A stretch of DNA of 64,000 nucleotides from Margaritifera margaritifera (lineage: Eukaryota > Mollusca > Bivalvia > Unionida > Margaritiferidae): positions 2,381,001-2,445,000 of the forward strand of contig JAQPZY010001660.1 of the NCBI GenBank assembly GCA_029931535.1. Reading direction: 5' to 3'. Of the stretch, positions 11,325 through 24,739 are shown in pieces. Both the position numbers and the translations under genes were made by a program. Below the pieces are notes generated by a model, which saw nothing but the letters and a program-made list of their open reading frames with translations, searched no databases and was not told the origin of the DNA. The stretch's first letter is position 1. The number at the start of each line of letters is the position of its first letter.

Positions 11325-13449
11325 ACTTGTAAACATACAACTGATGCATTTTTTTGTTTAACCCAGTGGAAGATATCTCTCCTTTTTAAACTGGAATGGT
11401 ACAGACCCCTTACATTAAATGATACAATTTTAATTTGATTATTCATAATTTAATATTTTAACAATAATTTCAACACAACTGGAATGTGACACATAATATA
11501 AACATGCAAGTTCACACACACACACACACATTAAAAAAAATAGAAAACTATAGTAGTGTAACTATTTGCCATGACTGCTTGAGAGGTGAAAATCCAAAAA
11601 TGAAGGATTATAAGCATACCCAAGTGTTAGATAGAAACATATAATGACCAACTACTACAAATCAGTGTACTGAGTATGAGTAATGAAAAAACCTTATTAC
11701 ATGATAAGCAAATGCATACATGTACACATGCATACGCTGGATTATTATTCATGGATACGCCACTAAGAAATAATAGCCTCTATCACAGGTCATCTCATTC
11801 TGGTAGTGAAAAATAAAACAAAAATTTTAAATATTCTACTGACTAGTTTAAAGAAGAGGCTTATCCGAGTCTCTACAAGTTATTCTTGTTACCTTAATAA
11901 CAATAATAATAACAACAATAACAAAATTAATAATTAGTTATTATTGTCACCATCACTATCTCTATCATTGCTATCTACTTGAGTCAATGTTACCTCGGAT
12001 AAAATCTTGGATGGTCAAAGCATCATTTTGGTATCACTGCCTTATCATGTTACAATTCCTTTGTTTTAGTCAGTTAAATATATTGCATGTGGGAAAGTAA
12101 AATGCAAAAGCATGTTCTTGCTAAATTGAAATAACCGATTTGCCAAAATGTAAATTTTTCAAAGTATACAGTTTTCTGCTTTTGAGGGGAATATATCTGG
12201 ATTATAATCTTTGATTTTGGTTTCAATAACACAACAGTAAAAAAATATATATATTTGTTTATGTTTCTGTGTTTGTGAATGTTAACTGTGTCATAAATCA
12301 TGAAAAAGATCTACATATCTCAAAAGCGCATAGCCAGGTTCTCAGATTCATATATGTCACAGAAAAGACAGGTCAGGTTAGGACAGATCAGGAGATTTCC
12401 AAACTTTGGTCAGGAGTTTTGTCCTCAAAAGAGGAACGATTTTCACTGACCTGATTTTTAGCTTGCAAATGGACAAAAATTAGAACTAATTTACATTTTG
12501 TCAATATTAAAATGCGCATCATCTCATCAAATCAGTCCTTTCACAGAAACTTGTTGCCATTTATATTCTTCTTTTATGTACCAGAAGCATTTTTAGCATT
12601 TCTTAGGAGATCATTGCTGGATTATATTGGTGGCAGTCCTCATCATTGTTGATCTTAACACTTAGGAGATGAAGTACTGTTACTGGATCAGGTTTCCTCT
12701 GGAGTCAGCCTGAATTTTCCTCAGAATGGAAAATGTCCTTTTTAGTGTCTGCATTGGAATGTGGCAATGTCAGTACAACTCTACTGAGTCCGTCAAGAAG
12801 TTTAAATTGTTTTCTGATTGTGGGTACTTTCAGATTGCTGTCTGTGTGCCAGAACTGCTCAAGATTGGTACTGTCTGGGTCAAATGTTGTTTTAATGTCA
12901 AAGATTCTTCACATGAAGCATAAACACATACATTATACCATCACACCCTTTGTGACTTTAAGCCTAATTTGCAGACACTTTTGTTGTCATCATTATCATC
13001 ACTATCACCACTCTGTAATAATGACAATCAAATCCATCAAACGATTATCATTTACTATTATTATATACAAAGACAAAGACCCCTTTCATCCCAGGCATTA
13101 CAGATTACAATGGCAGTTATTGACATGTACTTTAGTCTGGTTTACATTCATGTTTACAAAGGAATAAATTAAGGTCAGTGGTGTTTATATCAGTTTTTGT
13201 GATGCAGTCATTCATAGTAGTGTTGAATGCATATTTTGCCTAAAAATCTTGGTCACTGGTCACGTTCTGTAGATGCTCACTCACGACAGTGAATTTATAT
13301 AATAAATTATTATTATTATTATTATTTTTATACAATTAAGATTATGACTTCTCACGAACAGTAAAATAGTCACTATGTGAGTGGTTTTTGTCTGTTTGCA
13401 TGAGAACTTTTGCACAATTTATGAGTCAGGGAACATTATTTTGACTAGA
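11325..13449. other. Intronic non-coding DNA
   Basis: There is a short (CA)n tract near 11512-11530, AAC/AAT-rich simple sequence near 11900-11945, ATC-rich simple sequence near 12985-13015 and (TTA)n near 13306-13327. Overlapping open frames near 12730-13170 are low-complexity and have no codon-like conservation, so I do not call them genes. Confidence 0.5.
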
Positions 13450-14010
13450 TATCAAAAATGATCTGCTACCAGAAATGGGAGATTATGTTTGGCTATAAAG
13501 CTGGCAAATAGTATCAAGGCACATGTAACTTTATCCACATTTGATGCAGATTCCATGAACATGGATTTCAGTGATGACATATTTGTTGTCATGGTTAATA
13601 TGCTTTTATGACATGGGGTTTCTGCATGATGCATCATGTCATTCTTGCCACCATAACAGACTTTAAAATCAGCTTTATAGGAAGAGCAGAATGCATATTC
13701 ATGTCCTTTTGAACTTGATTGCAACCACCGAAATTCCCGTTTCCAACCATCATTGAATTTCATGTGATATTTCAGTTGCTTGGATTTTGGTGTTTTGGCA
13801 TTGGTACACTTAGACATCTCGACAAACTTTAAACATCGAAGTCAACCAACCCAGTTTTATGCCACTTGAGCTCTTGAGTAATCCAACCATAATCAAGTAA
13901 CATTTCAACAACTTTAAACACTGAAGCAGAACATACCTTGCAGAGAGAATCAAAGCAATGTTAATTGCTTTATGCTGAATGAGCTCTTTAGAAACCACAA
14001 CCATAATCAA
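13450..14010 (-). pseudogene. hAT-family transposase N-terminal fragment
   Basis: The 121-codon frame 13817-13452 reads 'FNDGWKREFRWLQSSS', 'GHEYAFCSSYKADFKV', 'GGKNDMMHHAETPCHKS' and ends 'FIAKHNLPFLVADHF'. This is the layout of hAT-type transposase-like proteins: a BED/TTF-type zinc finger followed by a helix with the 'EHNLPFxxxDHF' motif. The second zinc-binding Cys of the usual C-x2-C pair appears as Tyr ('FCSSYKAD'). Nothing of the catalytic core or dimerisation domain follows, so it is a truncated relic in an intron of the host gene. Confidence 0.7.
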
Positions 14011-14464
14011 TTAACGTCTTTAATCCTTTCTGAATTACTTCTGCTCACACATAGTATAATCCACCTCGACAAACTTCAAAGAATGGAGCCAACTGACCAT
14101 ACCGACAGAATCAATGGGTTAAATTAGCAACTACATTGTCTTGCCCTGCTTAAGCCAGTTCAGTCACATGATCACATGCAGTATTACCATGAATATACTA
14201 CAATGGAACCAAAATGGAAAAAATAAAAAACTGATAATTTTGCATACACTGGAGATTTCAGTGAGGAACGCGAGGGACGGGAGACACCCCTAAACTCGTG
14301 AGAAAAACCCTCCCATGTGGTAGGTTTACATGTATGCAGACTTGCTGCAACGTGCTTTGTTTCTTGGTATAATTTTTCCTTGACAAAAACGATCTCTCAA
14401 AGATCCAGTGCATTTGGAAAGATTGTTATTTGCTACATGAATTGTAACTGCTGCTTTAGTAATA

Positions 14465-16043
14465 CCGTATATACTCGATTATAAGTCGACTCGACTATAA
14501 GTCGACCCCCCTTTTTAGGGCTGCAAAAAGCGAATTTCTCTTTGACCATCCTATAAGTCGAGGTGTATTTTGCAAGTCAGATCCGTCTGGAGGGGTGACT
14601 TCTTAGTGAGTCAGAAATGCACTTTGGAAATATAAACAAGCCAAACTGGATAGATAGATAAGAAAAATAAAGACAAAACCAGTGTAAAATACAATTATAT
14701 TATTGAGTGAAATATGTCGCAAATAAATTGACAACTTACAATTTGTCCATCTTTGTGTAATAAAGTCCATTGAAATCCATAATGCTTGATATTTTAAATC
14801 CATTTATATGATAAATCCATGAATTGAATTATAGGTCACATACCGGTATAAAAATAGAAGTTCAGAATGATCCGATTCACAATATCCCGTAATATGTTAA
14901 TTCCACACGTCGTACAAATAAACAATGAAAGTTAAGTCCACTATTTTGTGATTCATGGTATCCTAAAAATGTCACTATCTAATGTCATCTGGTACAAAGT
15001 TCAAGAATTAATCCTCATTGTCTGTTAAAGTTCTGAAATCCTACGTCATCTAGTCATTGTAAATCGTTGTCTAGTCATCGTAAATCGCGTCCGACTCCGA
15101 TTCCTCGGCTTTACTGTCATATGCGGGTGCTTATGCAGAGACTGAGCTTGGGCTCTATAAGTAACACTTTGATCGTAAAATCAGGAATCTATTAAAGGAT
15201 GCAATTGAACACATGTCAATTGTGCGGCAAGATCACAGGGAGTTCAAATAACCACCCTCTGTTACTTGGTACTGAACAAGTTTCAAACTCGCGGCTTGAT
15301 CAAAGGGTTGTCACGTGGGAAAACAAAGAGTGTGGTGCCTTTTAAAGCTAAGGGATTAAGGTCAAAGTATATGCACAGGAAGTTGTGGAACTCTGCTAGG
15401 CTCTGAACAAGTATTAGATTCGCGGCTCGATCAAAAGGATTGTCAACTTGAAAACAAAGTGAGTCCCTTTACAAGCCAAAGGCTTATTGGCCCACGTGCA
15501 CTGGCAGATAACTTGGGAAATATCACTTGGGAATCAAATCTGACTTGTGGAAAAGTAAAATACAAATTAAATCAAAACTTTTATTGCATCAAGCACAGTC
15601 TTTATACAGCAAAACACAAATATTAATACAAATACAGGTTATTCGGACTGGCACGAAAATGGAAGCAATATACTTACTAGTAAACACCCACGGTAAACAT
15701 TGACAGACACTTCATTTTGCGGTAGGTAGTATTTAATTTACTGGTAATATTTTCAAATTATTAAAATCCAAATAACTGTAGATACATGAATTGTGTAATG
15801 AATACCGTCATGAAATGGATAAACACAGTGCATACCATATATGCATTACTGTATAGGAATAGTGGCATGAAAACGTAACAATATATGAATTGACAGTATT
15901 TTTATGTACTGCAAACATCTAGAGTTTCCAACATTACCCCAAGATTTATATTTTTTTTTAATGTCGTGCTTATAAGACAACCCCTACTCTGCATGAATCG
16001 AATTTTAAGTAAAAAACATCGACTTTTAAGCGAGTATATACGG
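14465..16043. mobile_element. 1.58-kb non-autonomous DNA transposon with CCGTATATACTCG termini
   Basis: TA target duplication and matching inverted ends: CCGTATATACTCGATTATAA at the left, and TTAAGCGAGTATATACGG at the right. About 22 of the first 26 positions pair. No transposase is recognisable inside. The same terminal motif recurs at 8704, 9934, 20768 and 29505, so a mobilising source existed for a whole family of unequal-length derivatives. Confidence 0.85.
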
Positions 16044-17066
16044 TAGCATTATCTTCTTCTGATTCACTGCTTTATTCTCAAAGTAATTAGTTATAAAAAA
16101 TATTTTTTCTTTCAAAACACTATGCTATTGAATTTCACCCAACAACAGTATTTTATTTCACTCTTTTTTAAAAAAAAATTAATTATTAACCGACAACAAG
16201 CAGACTCACTACAGCAAAAATATGTAACACCTATTTGAGTGGCATTTTGGTAAAATTGGACAGTGAAGTTTTATTTAATCAGGTACCTAAATAAGTCTTG
16301 GATATTGGTAATAAAATCTTGTTGTTGTTGCTAGTATCTTTGCTTCTTAATTCAAGCCTAGGCTTCACATATTTTGTTCTAAAGGTATGATGTGCTGACA
16401 CATAGCAACACAATATAGTTTAAAAAAATATTGGGTGAGGGACTGATGTAAAGTACAGACCCTGGGGCAATCGTTCAATTATAGAGTTTTTAATCAGTCC
16501 AGGAAATAAGCTGTCACACCGTTTTTGTCTTATTCTTTGTGGGTATAGTGTGTTCAAACAATTGGGAAAACATAATGACCAAACCAGCTTAGTTGGTGAC
16601 ACCTCTTCATTGTCTAACAAAGAAACAATGTGTAACCTAGTCACCTTTGAATTAAACTTAGGTGGCAACACATTTATTGATTGTCCAACAGCGAAACAGT
16701 CTTTAAACTAGACCTAGTGACCTTTAAATATTACTTCATTAGGGTGTTTATTTCACTATTTATTAGATAAACAAATCACAAACAATTTGATATAATGATC
16801 CTTGAGATATCCTATGACCAATGTCTGGTCGGTCAGAGTATGTGCCAGTCAAAACATGTTCTACCTGACATGTCTGACAAATAATGTGATTTCAGAATCT
16901 CTGATACATATATATATCTATATATATATATAACCTATGACAGAAAAGATGGCCATTAAGTTGTTTTGGGCACACTCTGTAATGCAGTTTATCAAGCTCT
17001 GACTAGGATTTGGTGAATTTATGATTAAATGCGGACAAAACTTTTTTCAAAAAAATTATTCCTCAC
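16044..17066. other. Intron of the host gene
   Basis: Non-coding. It includes a short (TA)n at about 16904-16932 and AT-rich sequence. No repeat family was recognised. Confidence 0.5.
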
Positions 17067-17227
17067 CTGGAGAGCTGGGCAGAATATGAGTGCAAGGACA
17101 GCTGCTTCTCAAGATGATCCTGCATGATTTCCAGTGTCTTCTTCAGTTCTGTGAATGCCACAGAGTTTATTTCACACTCTTCAAACATGTGTGTGCCCTG
17201 ACACTTGGCTGCATCTCCACACTTACC
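17067..17227 (-). CDS. EPG5: Internal exon of the host gene, EPG5-like candidate
   Basis: A 161-bp exon with acceptor TATCACAG and donor CCAG|GTGAGG. It enters in phase 0 and leaves two bases (AG) that join with the next exon to give Arg. It reads 'GKCGDAAKCQGTHMFEEC', 'FTELKKTLEIMQDHLEKQ' and 'LSLHSYSAQLS'. The Cys/His cluster at its start could be a small metal-binding or disulfide-like loop; the rest is amphipathic helix. Confidence 0.85.
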
Positions 17228-18940
17228 CTGTGATACAAAGTTCATTAGGTATGAAATTCATGAAAAAGTTGAATAATGCTTATATGCCACATTTTATTAT
17301 TCAACAAGTTACAGAAATTTAATGTCTAAAAACCAGGAAATAAAAATTCATTTCAGTGCTCCAGCTAGGAATTTATTACAGAGGGGAGGGGAACTGAGGG
17401 CATTTTTTTTGCATAAGGTGCAGCTTTGTAGAAGGAAGGGATAATTTTTGGAACAAGAAGGCACTTTTTGTGATAAAAGGACTTGATGCCAATGACAAAA
17501 TTGAATTTTATCTGCTTGGAAGCCAAATATACTTTCATATGTTTATCCTAAAATAAAAAAAAGATAAATACATGGAATAAATACACCAGAATGTAATAAA
17601 CGATTATATAGCTCACCCCAACATAAATTTTACTAATATACAGTAGCCACTGTAAACATTATCATGCAGAAAATAAATTCAGACTAAAGTATCCTATCCC
17701 TTTTTGAAACTAAAGTTTTTTTGCAATCTTTTATTTTACATATGAACTTATCTTTTTAAAATTTAAAATGTACAACTTTGAAGCAGCACTATATAGCCAG
17801 TATCATGCTGATACACTGTAAAACCACCTACCTACCAACCTACCCACCTCCTATGACATAGCATAAAATACATATAACAATAATAAAGAACATTCTTTCA
17901 TATGATATCAAAGCAGAGGTACTATAAGGAGTTAATAAAAACCATAGATTAATGCTCATCAACATACATCCCAAGGTTTCATGATTCTAGATATGACAGT
18001 ATGTACACAGCATGCTAAAAACTTATGTGATCATGAGCAAAATGTAAAAACTGAACCTAAGCCAGTTAAATGTGATATATAGGTCCCAGTGACTTATTTT
18101 GGTATGGGTATAGTACTAAGAGACATGAATACAATAATTTCATTTCATGATTAAAGCAAGAACAGTAAAAACATCAAATTTAGCCAGTCAGTAAGTGTGA
18201 AATATAGATCACAGTGACCTACTTTTAAAATGAGAATGTAGTACTCAGCAAGATGCATCCTCTTACCAAGTTTCCTGATTCCAGGTATAACAGTATTATA
18301 CAGTAGATAAAAAATCAATGTGGTCATGAGCTAATTGCAAAACCTTAACATAAGCCACTAAAATAATAAAATGCAGGTCATCATCATAATTAATCTAACA
18401 ACATTGGTTTGGAATAACTGTATGTTAGATGAATTATATATTGGTGGATTAATTTGCCACATAATGTAACCTCATTCAGTACACATTTTTTTAACTCCTA
18501 GGTTTGAGCCATTATGTTTTTATTAACATCAGTGTGACCTTCACACTCTCAAAGGAGCTGACTGCCATCATAACATAAATTTTCAAGCTCTAGGAGAGAC
18601 TTCTAGTATAATGGTCACTTTTTCTGTCTTTTGTTTGGTTTAAACAGTATTTATTTATTTGCTGAAATCATCATCGAAAGTACATAAAAGTACATAAAAT
18701 TGAACAAGAGATATATCGAACTGAGCAACAAGCGTAAGCTTATTTCAAGCTCTCTCCTCATTAACAATAATATTTACGTTGATAATGAGACTTATGTAAA
18801 TAATGATGGCATAATATTGCAAACATTGAAACATGCTAATGAGGTATTAAAAGAAAATTATCTACACAATATTGTAATAATGTCAGACAGTAACTAATAA
18901 GCATTTTAAGCAGAAACATGTTAATATATTCTTGGAAATC
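17228..18940. other. Intron with two or three diverged repeats
   Basis: Between about 17960 and 18400 a segment recurs with drift: 'gtgatatataggtcccagtgacttattt' near 18069, 'gtgaaatatagatcacagtgacctactt' near 18197 and a weaker copy near 18360. A run of CTACC simple sequence lies near 17826-17850. No coding exon seen. Confidence 0.5.
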
Positions 18941-18949
18941 AACAAATGA

Positions 18950-20590
18950 TGAGGAAAGAAAAAAAAGAGAAAGAAAACAAAAGTATACAGATGTTGGCAT
19001 TGATGGATGGGGGATAAACAAAGGATTTTTTTTTCTTCAGCTCAGGTGGTTTATATTTACAATAACCAAATATGTGCCAGAGATATAACAGTTTAAAGTG
19101 AGGACATAAGTAATGATCAGGCAAATCTCTTAGATGTAATTATGTACTTATGGACCGCCTTAAACATCTCCTCTTTGACCTCAACCGATTGCAAGGGATT
19201 ACCCATTAATAACGAAGTTATATCTATGATATGGGGCAATAATCATATTGTTCGGTTTCTGAGAGTAACATATTTTGTACAGTCTAAAAGTAAATGCTTA
19301 GCGGTTTCTGGTTCACTGCATAAACATCTATTGCTAGATCACAAATGATTTTTGAAAAGATCGTCATTTAATAAACTACAACCAAGTCGAAGTCTTGTGT
19401 GCATAATTCATGCTATTCTTTCTCCTTGATAGTAATAGATTGGGATTTTTCCTCAGTTCATATTTAGGTGTGATTTAAAAGAGTGCAATGAAGGATTGTT
19501 TAGAACTTCCACAGAAAGAAGATTTCATTCTGCAACAGACTTTGGTAAAAATGAACTTTGGTATAGATTTATCCTGGCGAAGGATATTTTTAGGTTTGTT
19601 CCATCCCGATATTGCCTATTACTTACCTGCTGGACACTTAGCGGAATCAAAGCCCGCATGTATCCAGGAGCCATGCCATGATACATTTAAAAAAAAGTGA
19701 TCATTCTATGTTTGTAGAATCTTGTTGAAAGTTTTTCCCATTTCATCTCCTCCATAATTCTAGCATATGATGTAGATTTTGTTGCCCCATAAATGATTCT
19801 ACCTGCATCAGCTTGTATTTTTTCTATTTCATCTATTACATACTGGGTGCAGTTATCCCAGATAATATCCCCATACTCCAAAATAGGTCTTATAAAGGTG
19901 AAATAAAGAAGTTCTAATGACTTTCTATCTAGTTTAAATTTCAAACTTTGTAGTATGTCTAACCTTTTCCATGCCTTTGTAGTTATTTTTTGTATATGTA
20001 TATGCCAAGATAAGGACTCGAGTAAAGTTAGGCCCAAGTGTTTATGTGAAGTGACATTCCTAATAACCATGTCATTCATTAAAAGCTGTGGGTGTTGTTC
20101 CCTTTGAGATTTTCTGGATATGGTCATTGATTCGGTTTTGCTAGGATTAAAATCATCTAACCATTGATTAGCCCATAAATTAATTGTAAGTAGTTCTTCG
20201 TTCAAAACACCAGTAGCCAGGGTTGGGTCCTCAACAATAATTGACAATGATGTATCATCAGCAAACAGTCTTATACATATATATCAGTGACAATATCATT
20301 AATGTAAATTAAAAATAACAGTGGTCCAAGTATAGATCCCTGGGGCACACCAGTCCTGACATGTTGTTGGTCTGAAATACAGCCTTCTATTACAACTTTT
20401 TGCATCCTGTTTGAGAGATAATTTTCAAACCATTCCAACAGTCTATCACCAATTCCAATATTTCTTAGTTTATGAATTAAACCTTTTTGCCCAACTTTGT
20501 CAAAAGCCTTACTAATATCACAAAATATACCTCTAATTTCTTTGCCTTCGTCAACTGCCTTACAAAAAGTATTGTACATATCACACTGTT
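18950..20590 (-). mobile_element. 5'-truncated non-LTR retrotransposon (LINE) with reverse transcriptase
   Basis: On the minus strand 20579-20271 encodes RT motifs 'GIFCDISKAFDKV' (catalytic Asp) and 'GVPQGSILGPLLFLIYINDI'. After a frame change, 'FADDTSLSIIVEDP' gives the second catalytic motif near 20265-20230. 20247-19687 then reads 'HKHLGLTLLESLSWHIHI' and 'FTFIRPILEYGDIIWDN', typical of Jockey/CR1-like ORF2. Further broken frames give a C-terminal Cys/His motif 'CLCSEPETAKHLLLDC' near 19330. The endonuclease domain is absent, as expected for a 5'-truncated insertion. It is dead (frameshifts, stops) and lies in an intron on the same strand as the host gene. Confidence 0.85.
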
Positions 20591-20767
20591 GTTAAGGAAG
20601 CCGAATATTTTGGAGTAAAACCAGATTGAAGATAACTAATTAGGTTGTTGGTTGTAAGATAATTATACAAGTGTTTAAAGACACATTTTTCAAATGCTTC
20701 TTTTGTTTTGAATAGAAGTGACAAAATGGAGCACTTTTTTCAAATTTACAAGAGGTAAAAACACATA

Positions 20768-22192
20768 CCGTATATACTCGCATACAAGCCCATTCATGAA
20801 TATGCCAACCCCTCAAACTGAATTGGTAAAAACATTAAATACTGCATGACCCGTGGATAAGCCAACCCATAAAACATCATCCGTTTTTGTCTAACCTGAA
20901 CCCCCAGGACCTCATGTACCAAGGTTTCCTGGCTAACAGCAATATATACTGGTACAGTGGTCCCCCTCTTGAACGGCCCCCCTGACCAGCGGCCACCCAC
21001 TTTATACGGCCACAATCCCTTGGCACTGACGAGTTTGTGTTCAAAAGTACCCCTCAAGGACGGCCACCCCTCTAATGCGACCAGCGGCCAGCATTTTCGT
21101 GCAAAAACTGTCAAATTTACCCCTCGCGAACGGCCACATAATGGTTTTTTTACAGATTAAAATCTCAATAATATTTTTGTATTTCTCAATTCAACACACT
21201 TGACATTTTGTTCCAATATGCCAATAAAGTAACTTTAATCCTTACAAAGAGGTAAGTAATCCGATTATCCTTACTGCCATGTGTTCCTTAGATGTTAGCT
21301 TTTGTCACTTTGATAATTACTGGCTATTATTACCACCGATAATTATCAAGATGACAAAAGCTAACCGCTGAGAAGCACAGCATTGTTCAGCTCAAGTCAG
21401 CGTGACATCCGGTCGCCAGATAGTAAAATGGTATGTTAGCCTTTCTGGCTTCACTCTAATAGATTATGAAATGTATATAACCAGGTACCAGACTGGAGAA
21501 GAAGAAAAAAAGTTGATCACGTGACAGACTCACTTCCGTTGTAAACACTGCCTCGCATGATTGCCTGTGAAGGAATAAGTTGTCGCAAATTATCGTCAGA
21601 CATTCTCAGTTTAGAATAAAAAGTGAAAGCAACTAAATTAAACGAAAAGAGGGAGAGTCTTTTGATAATTACTGAGAAATTTTATGTCAGAAAGATTCAA
21701 ATAAACATCGCCAATATACATTCAACTGCATTGAGTGGGAAGACGGAATCGATGGACGTACAGGGATAGTTACAACCAAATGTTTGTGCCCAGAATTTAC
21801 CGACAGTGTGGTTTTGCACCACGATTCATGATTATTCATATTTTTTAAAAATAACATTGATATTAGTTTTATCATATTGAGTCCTTAACCAGATAATATT
21901 CCTGTGATTTTTAAATGAAAATATGAAATATATAAAATTAGTTACATCTTTTATACTTTATATGTAGTTATTACTCACAACTGTGTTATCCCCCTCTAGA
22001 AAAGCCACCCGTCTTATAAGGCCACTTTCTTGCTGCAGAAGGGGTGGCCTTATAAGAGGGGAACCACTGTAGTCAACAAGAAAACTTAGAAATGTTCAAG
22101 TTTAGACCTTGTCCCATGGATAAGCCAACCCCCACATGTTCCAGGCTTTTATTTTTTCCTAAATTATTTGGCTTATATGCGAGTAAATACAG
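20768..22192. mobile_element. Non-autonomous transposon of the CCGTATATACTCG family, carrying a nested insertion
   Basis: TA-flanked; left end CCGTATATACTCGCATACAAG and right end GGCTTATATGCGAGTAAATAC. With the nested element at 20955-22069 removed it is only about 310 bp, comparable to a MITE. Its sequence 'ccgtggataagccaaccca' recurs inside as 'cccatggataagccaaccc'. Confidence 0.8.
20955..22069. mobile_element. pogo/Tigger-like non-autonomous element nested in 20768-22192
   Basis: TA|CAGTGGTCCCCCTCTTGAAC at the left and AAGAGGGGAACCACTG|TA at the right: inverted ends starting CAGTGG with TA target duplication, as in pogo/Tigger elements. Internal repeats of the end sequence ('gaacggcc', 'ctcaaggacggcca') are present. 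An internal hairpin pairs 'GTTAGCTTTTGTCAC' near 21294 with 'GACAAAAGCTAAC' near 21353. No transposase. It must be younger than the element it interrupts. Confidence 0.8.
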
Positions 22193-22659
22193 TAATCTGT
22201 TCTTTTTGTACTTAGTGACCTCTCTATGACCTTCACACCCACAAGAAAGAATGGCAAGATCAAAATATGAATCCATGTACTCAGGGGTATAATATTAGGA
22301 TGGTGGTCATCGTCATCGTCACTGCAGGAAAGTGGTATATGGAACATTAATTCATGTTAATTTTTAATTGCTTATTTTGGAACTGATCCCTATTATACTG
22401 ACATTTCTGTGACCATATCACCCTCACATGATTCGACCACCACCACAAAATCAATCCATGCTCCTTCAGAAAGGACTTTAGAATTGTAGTCACTTTTTTT
22501 CTTCTGTCGTGCAAAAGTGAAATCCAGAGCACTTATTCCAGTTTTGCTAACATTCATAAGATGCTTGAACTATGAATTTCAAGAAAATGCTATTTAGCTG
22601 AACAGAAGTAGCAACCAATATTCTGACTGTTGGTCATTCCACTAGCTCAAGAAGTATAC
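22193..22659. other. Intronic non-coding DNA
   Basis: Nothing recognisable; short (GTCATC)n-like simple sequence near 22303-22321. Confidence 0.45.
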
Positions 22660-22827
22660 CTTTGCTGTGATAGTGCACGTTTTGGTAAACCAGACTTCAC
22701 CCTCTGTCTGCATGTATTTTTGCTCTAATGTCTTAATGGCCTCTTCACTCTGAATTAAGCTCCTTCGTGACCGCTGATAATTCAATAGAATCTCATAAAA
22801 CTCATGGCTTTCCTTCTTTTGTTCATT
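22660..22827 (-). CDS. EPG5: Internal exon of the host gene, EPG5-like candidate
   Basis: A 168-bp exon (56 codons, phase 0 both sides) with acceptor CCTTTCAG and donor AAAG|GTATAC. It reads 'NEQKKESHEFYEILLNYQ', 'RSRRSLIQSEEAIKTLEQ' and 'KYMQTEGEVWFTKTCTI', a strongly helical coiled-coil-like stretch. It joins in frame to both neighbours (25048-24740 and 17227-17067). The 'SHEFYEILLNYxRSRxxL' pattern is the main reason I think of EPG5. Confidence 0.85.
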
Positions 22828-24739
22828 CTGAAAGGAAAGGTAACTGATTCAACTATACAATATTTAACTGACTGACTGATTAATCAACTGACTGACGGAT
22901 TAATTGATTAAACAATGTTATAAATGGTGACTGCTAATCCAACAGAATCATATAAACTCATGGCTCTTTTTTTTTGTCTCTTTAGATATGATTAACTGAC
23001 TGATAGACTGTGTAAATGACAAAGTTCCTAAATGATTGATTGATTGATGTCACTTTCAGTTAGAGGCATACTTTATAGCAGACATGGAAAGGACTGTAAA
23101 ACTCGGGCATCTTTGCAAGTCACTGTGAGTATTTTCTGCAAGGCATTATGGGTATGACTGGTATTAGATTTCTTCTTTGCAAAAGTTTTTTTGCTATTGG
23201 GGATGAACTAGTAAGAGTATAACACACTGAGTTTTACACAGTGCATTGCAGAAAATTACCCACAATGACTTGCAAAAATGGACAATTTGCACAAGAATGT
23301 CTGCATCTACTGTCATCTGCTATAAATTATACTTCTGAATGAAACTAACATTCAACATTCATTTATCTGCTCAGAATAACTGATCTTTTATGTCATCAAA
23401 ATCTGTAGTTATCATTTTTAATTTGGTGAAGTATTTTCTTTCCAGAAAACTGGAAGGGTATATCTATTAGACCATGCTGAAATGGATTTAATTAGTCAAT
23501 TATTATGTTGTACAATTCAAGGCTTTCTTTCATTGTAATATTAAAATAATGACTGGACAGATGGATGGATGGATGGATATAACAATTAAGTGAATGAATG
23601 AATATGTTTGGGAGAGATGATAAATAGGCAAACATGCACAACTTTAGCTACAAATATACCTGTAAAATATTCATATTAAAAAACAAAAATGTTACATTGC
23701 TTCCAAAACATGTATATCCAAAAGGTTGGATTGTCATAGAATTGTCAATTTTCAAGTTTAAAAAAATCTAATGTAAAACTGAAAGAGTGAAAATATACAA
23801 ATACAAATCACGAGAATAAATGCATCTGATATCCATAGTTATATCATCAATCAGAAATCAGTATGATCTCATCTGAAGAGGTGATTTACTTAGTATTTAT
23901 CCCTATACCTTCTCTAACTTTAATCATAAATATAATTCTGAAACAGTGCAAAACTTGCATGAAAAGCTTCAAAACATTTATTTCCCCAATTTCCAAAAAT
24001 ATGTTGTATGTTGTGCTCACGTTGATACCAGCAAAAAAACATGTATCATCACTATTCTTTCATAAAACCCCTCAAAAAGCTTTCAAATTTTCTGATGCAA
24101 GTTAAAGTTTCCCTATTGAAGGCACTGATCTGGTAAACTGGCTTTACTTAATCCTTTTTCTGAGGTGATGCATGCTCCAAAGAGCTGATGTACAACAACT
24201 AAGCATCTCATAAGGGAGTCAACTTTTAAGATCTACTGAATAATAACCACTTTAGTGACTCATTTATTAAAAGAGCTGTCATTTAAGATGAATAAAACAA
24301 CTACCATATCTTTGGCAGATAATTATGTGAAATTACTCCGATTCTGAACTGTATTTTCATTTATAAGCAAACGAGAATACAAACATTACAGTAAAGTAGA
24401 CAAGTTAAAAACTACAGACTGCGTGCATTGTTATTTATATAGCTCTGAATGAATAATATGTATTAGAGCAAGACATCATGTCTTTCTTCAAATCAATACA
24501 CAAATAATTTGGAACTGCAGATTCATTTGTTTTGGGTGCAGCCTGGAAAAAGGATAAGTATAACAACACACCAGGGCATCAATGGCATGGGCAATTCAAT
24601 ATTGATACACGGATATGGCCACATTTATACACCTCATCCAACAATGCTGTGCATGCATTTTTATATAAGAATATACAAATTAAAATTTTAAATATTTCCA
24701 CAGTAGTTCTTATAGTCATAACTTTTACACAATTCTTAC
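22828..24739. other. Intron with simple repeats
   Basis: (ACTG)n-like imperfect repeats near 22868-22900, (GATT)n near 23033-23047 and (ATGG)n near 23559-23579. Two GCA/CATT-rich segments near 23110-23290 form a loose inverted pair ('aagtcactgtgagtattttctgcaa' against 'tgcagaaaattacccacaatgactt'). No exon seen. Confidence 0.5.

Noticed and set aside
12726..13172. Three overlapping plus-strand ORFs up to 144 codons
   Set aside because: Low-complexity ATC-rich DNA, no domain, no splice context, located in an intron of the opposite-strand gene.
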